Origin: an uncultured Blautia sp.
GTDB lineage: Bacteria > Bacillota > Clostridia > Lachnospirales > Lachnospiraceae
Direction: 5' to 3'
Length of the DNA stretch: 64,000 nucleotides
Assembly: GCA_937900135.1 (NCBI GenBank)
Contig: CALCDJ010000055.1
Span: forward strand, 9,150-73,149
The notes beneath the pieces were generated by a model. The model made no database searches, was not told where the DNA came from, and saw only the letters and a list, made by a program, of their open reading frames with translations. The translations under genes were made by a program, and so were the position numbers. Positions 59,366 to 64,000 of the stretch are shown one piece after another (within the stretch, counting starts at the first letter, position 1; the number at the start of each line of letters is the position of its first letter).

Positions 59366-61312
59366 TTACTCGTCCAAAATCCGATTCACAGCCCCCAGAC
59401 AGGTGGCTGCATAATACAGAACATAGACAAACAAAAACAGGCCCAAACTGATTCCCATTGCAAAGACAAACCGTTTCCAGCTGATCAATGTATTCAGTAA
59501 AAGTACATAAACCTGTGAAGACAGAAAAATACTCAACACCACCGGAAGAATTGCCGGAAACAGAAAATAAATTCCCACCTGTTTTCGGATCAGTTTTTTC
59601 AAGTGTTCCTGTTTCATTCCCAGTTTTGCTATCACCTGATAGCGATAACGATCACGGGAGGTTTCGCTTAACTGACGCACACCAAGAATGGCAGAGGCTG
59701 TGCAGACAAAGATCAGGCCAAGATAAAACAGCGCAAAGGAAAAAATCACCACATTGGAGGATTTGGCTGCCTCCACCAAAGAATTGGTAATCACACAGTC
59801 GATGGATTCGTTTCCTTCTTCCCACATCATTGCATCCAGCTTTTCCCCATCTGATAAAGAAACCTTTTTTTCTGTCTCCATGACCAGACAGTAATGGTAC
59901 ACAGGAAGGGTTCTGGCCAGTTCTGTATCCACCACTGCCAAAAATCCTGTTCCATTTAATCCATTCCCTATATCAAAGGGCTCCGTACGAACCTCCTGAA
60001 TGTCCAGGTTCTGCCCTTGTATGTTCAGCCTGGGAATTTCCTCTCCTTTTACCGTTTCCTGTATCCGCTCCGGGCCGATCAGAAGATAATGTTCTTTCTG
60101 TAAAGAAATCTCTTCATATCCCAGGGTTTTCCACAATTCTTTGAAATCCTCATAGGCAAGCACCGGTGTCCCCTTGATATATCCCTCTATTTGAAGAAAT
60201 TCGTTTAAAGAACGTTCCTGTTCCATAAGATAAAGGGGATATTCTTTTTCATAGGTGATTCCATAGGTATCTTCGATCTGTTTTTTCCAGGGAGAAAAAT
60301 CATAATGTTCCTCTGTACTGGAGATCCCCACTTCAAACCCGGAAACGGATTGAAGCTGTGAAGAAAAGAATTGCTCAAACAATACGCCAAGCTGTGTCGC
60401 CGTCAAAGTCAGAGTCAGCAGAAGCGCCAGAATCCCCATGGTCTTTCCGATGGAATTTAATTTTGCGGTAAGACCTCTGAGCAAAAACAGGCGGTCTTTC
60501 CCATACTTCCAGGCATGATCGCGCAAAAAGAGTTCTGTGAGTACATGGGTCGCTGTTTTGTATATCCCATAAATGCCCACAAAAACCAAGACTAGTGACA
60601 GCATAAACATCCAGCCAGAATAGGAAACATTCATTCCTGCATGGGTGGCCTTAAATACTCCCGCACACCCCACCCCTCCCAGGATCAGGGACAGAACACA
60701 TTGATAAACTCCTGCTTTTTTACTTTTTGTTTTCTTTTTCTCCCTTTCCATCTGCTGTAACAGGTCTGCAATTTCCAGTTTTTTCAACTCTCTTCGTATC
60801 TGATACATGGCGTTTCCATACATCAATATCCCATAGATTGCCGTCACTCCCAAAGCTTTTATGGAAAAGATCATCGTGATCTCATAGGTCGCCTGAAAGA
60901 CTTCCATAACGATCAATGCAAGAACCTGGTACAAAAGTGTTCCCATTCCAACGCCTGCCACCAGAGCGCCCAGCCCCATCAACAGATTTTCCTTTACAAA
61001 CAAAGAAATGATTTTTCGATTTGGAATCCCAAGAAGCATGTATATCCCAAATTCTCTGCCTCTCTGTTCTAACATAAAATGACACATATAATGGATCAGC
61101 CAGCCGATCACCAGCACCACCACCACAAGGGAGGTTCCCAGTACGATCCAGCTCATAACATGCATGGTACTGCTCAGGCTCATGATCTCTCTGGAAAAGA
61201 TCAGAAGCTGAAAGGCGTATACAAGAGAAAACGCAATGGAAACCGTAAGAAAATAAATCAGATAGTCCTTCGCAGAATGTCTGGCATTTTTCCATACAAG
61301 ATTGTTTTCCAT
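59366..61312 (-). CDS. BceB-type FtsX-like ABC permease
   Basis: 648 residues, ten TM helices in the BceB layout: four after the N-terminus, a pair, then the large extracellular domain (about 305-510) between helices 7 and 8, then three at the end. This extracellular domain senses peptide antibiotics in Bce systems. It starts 1 base after the ATPase stop. Together with the upstream kinase it would both detect and remove antimicrobial peptides. Substrate cannot be told from sequence. Confidence 0.9.
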   Translation of the reverse strand: MENNLVWKNARHSAKDYLIYFLTVSIAFSLVYAFQLLIFSREIMSLSSTMHVMSWIVLGTSLVVVVLVIGWLIHYMCHFMLEQRGREFGIYMLLGIPNRKIISLFVKENLLMGLGALVAGVGMGTLLYQVLALIVMEVFQATYEITMIFSIKALGVTAIYGILMYGNAMYQIRRELKKLEIADLLQQMEREKKKTKSKKAGVYQCVLSLILGGVGCAGVFKATHAGMNVSYSGWMFMLSLVLVFVGIYGIYKTATHVLTELFLRDHAWKYGKDRLFLLRGLTAKLNSIGKTMGILALLLTLTLTATQLGVLFEQFFSSQLQSVSGFEVGISSTEEHYDFSPWKKQIEDTYGITYEKEYPLYLMEQERSLNEFLQIEGYIKGTPVLAYEDFKELWKTLGYEEISLQKEHYLLIGPERIQETVKGEEIPRLNIQGQNLDIQEVRTEPFDIGNGLNGTGFLAVVDTELARTLPVYHYCLVMETEKKVSLSDGEKLDAMMWEEGNESIDCVITNSLVEAAKSSNVVIFSFALFYLGLIFVCTASAILGVRQLSETSRDRYRYQVIAKLGMKQEHLKKLIRKQVGIYFLFPAILPVVLSIFLSSQVYVLLLNTLISWKRFVFAMGISLGLFLFVYVLYYAATCLGAVNRILDE

Positions 61313-61313
61313 C

Positions 61314-62069
61314 TTACATCTCTCCTCCCATCAAAGTAACCACATCCAAAATCTCCTGAAAAAAATCTCTACGCTTTTTATCAGCTTTTCGAATTTCTGT
61401 GAAAATCTGCCCATCTCGCAGAAAGAGCACTCTGGAACAATAACTGGCAGAAAAAACATCATGGGTCACCATCAAAATCGTTGCCTTTTTTTCTGTATTT
61501 AATTTGGTAAATGCCTCCAGAAGTGTCTGAGCAGAATGGGAATCCAGCGCTCCTGTGGGCTCATCTGCCAGGAGAAGTCTGGGTTGATTCATCATGGCTC
61601 TGGCACAGGCGCACCGCTGCCTTTCCCCGCCGGAAACCTCAGAAGGAAATTTCTTCAGTACCCCTTCAATTCCAAGATCACTCGCCATTTTTTTGACCTT
61701 TTCTGCAATCTTTTCCTTTTTTTCTCCTGCAAGAACCAAGGCAAGCCCGATATTTTCTTCAAGGGTAAAGTTATCCAGAAGATTAAAATCCTGAAACACA
61801 AAGCCCAGGTTTTTTTTGCGAAATTCCGCAAGATTGTCCGGATTCAATTCCGTAATATCCGTCCCGTCAAGATAAATATGGCCTGCAGTAACATGATGAA
61901 TGGTGGCAATGGCATTCAGCAGCGTGGTTTTCCCACTTCCGCTGGCGCCCATAATTCCCAGAAATTCTCCCTCCTCCACATCAAAAGATATATGAGAAAG
62001 AGCCTTTGTTATATTTTCTCTGGAGCCATAATATTTATCTACTTTTCTGATCTGCAACAGACTTTCCAT
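61314..62069 (-). CDS. BceA-type ABC transporter ATPase
   Basis: 251 residues. Walker A GASGSGKTT, Q-loop VFQDFNLLDN, signature SGGERQR, Walker B LLLADEPTGALD, H-loop THD. The ATPase of the LolD/MacB-like family that serves FtsX-type permeases. SD GAGGAATC. The upstream 200 bases hold the terminator of the kinase gene and a TATAAT-bearing AT-rich region. Confidence 0.94.
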   Translation of the reverse strand: MESLLQIRKVDKYYGSRENITKALSHISFDVEEGEFLGIMGASGSGKTTLLNAIATIHHVTAGHIYLDGTDITELNPDNLAEFRKKNLGFVFQDFNLLDNFTLEENIGLALVLAGEKKEKIAEKVKKMASDLGIEGVLKKFPSEVSGGERQRCACARAMMNQPRLLLADEPTGALDSHSAQTLLEAFTKLNTEKKATILMVTHDVFSASYCSRVLFLRDGQIFTEIRKADKKRRDFFQEILDVVTLMGGEM

Positions 62070-62195
62070 GATCTCGATTCCTCGCTTTCCTGTTTTCTGA
62101 AGTGTGTTTGAAAAAAACTTTCTGCAAGATGCGAATCATAATTTGGGGAAGATTTTCCAAACACGTTCTAATCTGATTATAAGAGGACAAGAACA

Positions 62196-62224
62196 AAAAT
62201 GCCACTTACAGAATTGTAAGTGGC
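62196..62224 (-). terminator. Terminator after the bceS-like kinase
   Basis: Perfect 9-bp stem GCCACTTAC / GTAAGTGGC (62201-62209 and 62216-62224) with a 6-base loop, then ATTTTT on the minus strand. Confidence 0.85.
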
Positions 62225-62269
62225 GCATAAACGTTACTATGAACGTAGTGAACAGTTACTCATAAACCT

Positions 62270-63292
62270 CTACTCATTTTCGTAAACTTCTGACTGAAAC
62301 CTGCCTCTGGGAAATCGGATTTTTACGATGGTTCCTTTTCCTTCTTCGGATTGAATACCAACAGACAGTCCCAATTTGCGGCAGAGACGTTTGGTCAGAT
62401 AAAGCCCCATTCCTGTGGCTCCTTTTTTTCCTCTGTCTGTTCCTGTAAAGCCTTTTTCAAACACCCTGGGCAAATCTGCCGCAGCGATTCCACAGCCATT
62501 ATCTTTGACACATAAGATACAATCTGCATCTTCTTTTTCCACATAGATGGAAAGTATCCCCTTCCCTTTTTCCACATATTTCACCACGTTGGACAGAAGA
62601 AGACCCAGGATATACACCAGCCATTTTTCATCGGTATATACAAATTCTTCCAATCCCTCTGTTTCCAATGAGATTCCCTGTTCCAGAATCAGAAACTGAT
62701 GGTTCAGCAGCGCCGTCGAAACCACGTCTTCCAGACTGATTTTCTGTATGAAATAATCCTTTTCCACGTAACTGCTCCTTGCATAATAGAGAACCTGATT
62801 TACCAGTTCTTCCATTCTTTTTAGCTCTTTTCCTACTTTTCCCCCTTCCTCTATTGGATGATTCCTGTCATAAAGTTCTATGGCAGTCAAAGGATTTTTA
62901 ATCTCATGAACCCAGCTTTCCATATATTCTTTATACTCTCTGCTCTCTCCCAAAGCATCTTCAATACGGTTCATCATCTGATGACAGGCTCTCTGACAAC
63001 ATTGAAAATAAAGTTTTTCCAAAGGATCCTTTGGTTCTTTCATCAATTCCGTAAACAGATATTTTTCTTCCAAATGTTCAAACGTCTGCGTAATCTCCTG
63101 ATAGCGTTTCTTTTTTTTATAATACCCTATGGAAAGATAAGAAAGAAACACCGCGCCCCAGACAACAAGGAGCAAAAAAACAGCAGAAAGCGAGGAGCCG
63201 GTGACCGCCAGAAATACGCCCAGCGCAGCCATGCCAAACATTTGAAGCAGCAGAAGTCCTGCGTGTTGTTCCAGATAATCTCTGTAATTCAT
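62270..63292 (-). CDS. BceS-type intramembrane-sensing histidine kinase
   Basis: 340 residues with two adjacent N-terminal TM helices (about 12-30 and 34-54) and almost no extracellular loop, the hallmark of kinases that rely on a BceAB transporter for sensing. H-box WVHEIKNPLTA, N-box (LGLLLSNVVKY), G1 VKDNGCGI, G2 GMGLYL. It overlaps the response regulator gene by 4 bases. Confidence 0.92.
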   Translation of the reverse strand: MNYRDYLEQHAGLLLLQMFGMAALGVFLAVTGSSLSAVFLLLVVWGAVFLSYLSIGYYKKKKRYQEITQTFEHLEEKYLFTELMKEPKDPLEKLYFQCCQRACHQMMNRIEDALGESREYKEYMESWVHEIKNPLTAIELYDRNHPIEEGGKVGKELKRMEELVNQVLYYARSSYVEKDYFIQKISLEDVVSTALLNHQFLILEQGISLETEGLEEFVYTDEKWLVYILGLLLSNVVKYVEKGKGILSIYVEKEDADCILCVKDNGCGIAAADLPRVFEKGFTGTDRGKKGATGMGLYLTKRLCRKLGLSVGIQSEEGKGTIVKIRFPRGRFQSEVYENE

Positions 63293-63890
63293 TTTTTATC
63301 CCATCCCACTCCATATCCTTTTTTGGGGATCGTACGTATAAAATTTTCCAGGGGTGTCCCCTCCAGCCTTTTTCTGATCCTGGAAAGATTAACATTTAGT
63401 ATATTTTCATCCACAAATAATTTATTCTCCCACAGGCAGGAAATCAACTCTTCCCTCTCCATCAATCGGGGATAATTTTTAAACAAATAAAACAAAATCT
63501 GCTGTTCTTTTTTGGAAAGGTCATAAACCTCCCCTTTATAGGAAAGCTGTCCAAAAACCAGATCCAGTGTTACCTGTTCTACTGTCAAAGTCTCTCCGGT
63601 ACGCTCCAAATGTTTCTGAATCCGAAGCAGGAGAACCGGAAAATGAAACGGTTTTCTGATATAGTCGTTGCCTCCTGCTTTTAACCCTTCTATTTCCTTC
63701 TGTACCATTTCCTGGCTGGTCACAAAAATAATGGGAATCCCCGTTTTTTGTCTAAGTTTTCTGCAAAGTACGATTCCATCTGCCTCTCCCAATCCAATAT
63801 CCAGAAGCAGAAGATCTGGATGCATACTTATTTTTCATATTTTTTTCGTTCTTTCTGCACATCATTCAATTGTTACCGTATAAAATCATC
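63289..63890 (-). pseudogene. BceR-like response regulator, 5' end lost
   Basis: The open frame begins at ATG 63825 with HPDLLLLDIGLGEADG, in the middle of a receiver domain: the first 45 or so residues with the acidic pair are missing, while the phospho-Asp, VTSQ, KPFHFP and the whole winged-helix domain (to 63289) remain. No SD precedes 63825 and TGA lies three codons upstream. Reading on in another frame to 63890 gives DDF, then a stop, then LNDVQKERKKYEK and another stop, which resembles the lost part, so decay by frameshift and stops followed an end deletion. The break abuts the tRNA-Cys terminator. Confidence 0.75.
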
Positions 63891-63924
63891 AAAGAAAAAG
63901 AGTCTGGATTATTCCAGACTCTTT
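63891..63924 (-). terminator. Terminator after the tRNA-Cys fragment
   Basis: Perfect 12-bp stem AAAGAGTCTGGA / TCCAGACTCTTT (63897-63908 and 63913-63924), then TTTTTC-type T-run on the minus strand. Confidence 0.9.
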
Positions 63925-63928
63925 AGAG

Positions 63929-63974
63929 AGGCGCCAACCAGATTCGAACTGGTGATAGAGGTGTTGCAGACCCC
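63929..63974 (-). tRNA. 3' part of tRNA-Cys (anticodon GCA); 5' half absent
   Basis: On the minus strand: anticodon stem GGGGT/ACCTC with loop CTGCAAC (anticodon GCA at 63967-63965), a 4-base variable loop, T-arm ACCAG-TTCGAAT-CTGGT, acceptor strand TGGCGCC and U73 (63929), the discriminator of tRNA-Cys. CCA is not encoded. The 26 bases upstream in the window (63975-64000) do not form a D-arm; the expected GG of the D-loop is absent. This is therefore a fragment, probably left by an element integrated at the tRNA gene. Confidence 0.75.
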
Positions 63975-64000
63975 GGAAAAAATCCTTGGAACCCGCTAAA

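Noticed and set aside
1..64000. CRISPR arrays, insertion sequences, rRNA genes
   Set aside because: No regularly spaced short repeats, transposase genes with terminal repeats, or rRNA sequence were seen; the only RNA genes supported are the T-box leader and the tRNA-Cys fragment.

Overview
The window looks like chromosome of a spore-forming anaerobic Firmicute of the Lachnospiraceae (Blautia-like). The basis is the gene families and their order: the Bacillus-type sporulation/division cluster mazG-rqcP-yabP-yabQ-divIC-spoIIE-tilS-hpt-ftsH, CwlD, a CotS-like coat protein, a Csp-type subtilase, a 2[4Fe-4S] ferredoxin, a PPi-type phosphofructokinase and a proline T-box. Genus is an inference. Most genes lie on the minus strand.

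1-9112 is the cell-division/sporulation and housekeeping cluster, reading leftward from pgcA to ftsH (cut by the window edge). SpoIIE is short: it lacks the multi-membrane N-terminus, yet its promoter has a 21-bp spacer and Spo0A-like boxes. 9234-15712 carries a CotS-like protein, a T-box-controlled proS-cca operon, dCMP deaminase, rpiB and tsaC. 15722-20656 is a trio of two large polytopic membrane proteins around a family 2 glycosyltransferase. 20741-23144 holds cwlD and a GH18/SH3 protein with a second possible Spo0A-type promoter. A 78-residue ORF with an apparent ACG start follows, then mecA, a DUF1858 protein, ferredoxin and a MerR regulator. 26227-31463 is the core dnaB-rplI-gdpP and rpsF-ssb-rpsR set. 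31577-38058 carries DUF951, a sirtuin, sortase B, PPi-PFK, an NCS2 permease and the Csp-type protease.

38132-48110 is the most striking region. It encodes a 2152-residue DNRLRE/YD-repeat (Rhs/WapA-like) protein with no visible signal peptide and a glycine/alanine-rich hydrophobic C-terminal tip. Downstream are three paralogous two-helix membrane proteins (candidate immunity proteins), a TcdE-type holin and a PGRP-type amidase with a wall-binding domain. An XRE regulator lies upstream. A 33-bp fossil of the toxin 3' end between immunity copies records a 643-bp tandem duplication at a GCTCC microhomology. LexA-like half-sites lie at the promoters of both the toxin and the regulator. I propose a lysis-released or holin-exported polymorphic toxin with an amplified immunity array.

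48287-54273 contains lgt, an arginase-fold protein, a lipoprotein with an OmpR-type two-component pair, and a DUF308 protein. 54444-58370 (plus strand) is an SGNH-DUF4358-MBOAT-DHHW O-acetylation operon. 58473-59267 is a lone CbiK-type chelatase. 59366-63890 is a Bce-type peptide-resistance module whose response regulator is broken at its 5' end. It sits next to a 3' half of tRNA-Cys (63929-63974) that looks like an attachment-site remnant at the window edge.
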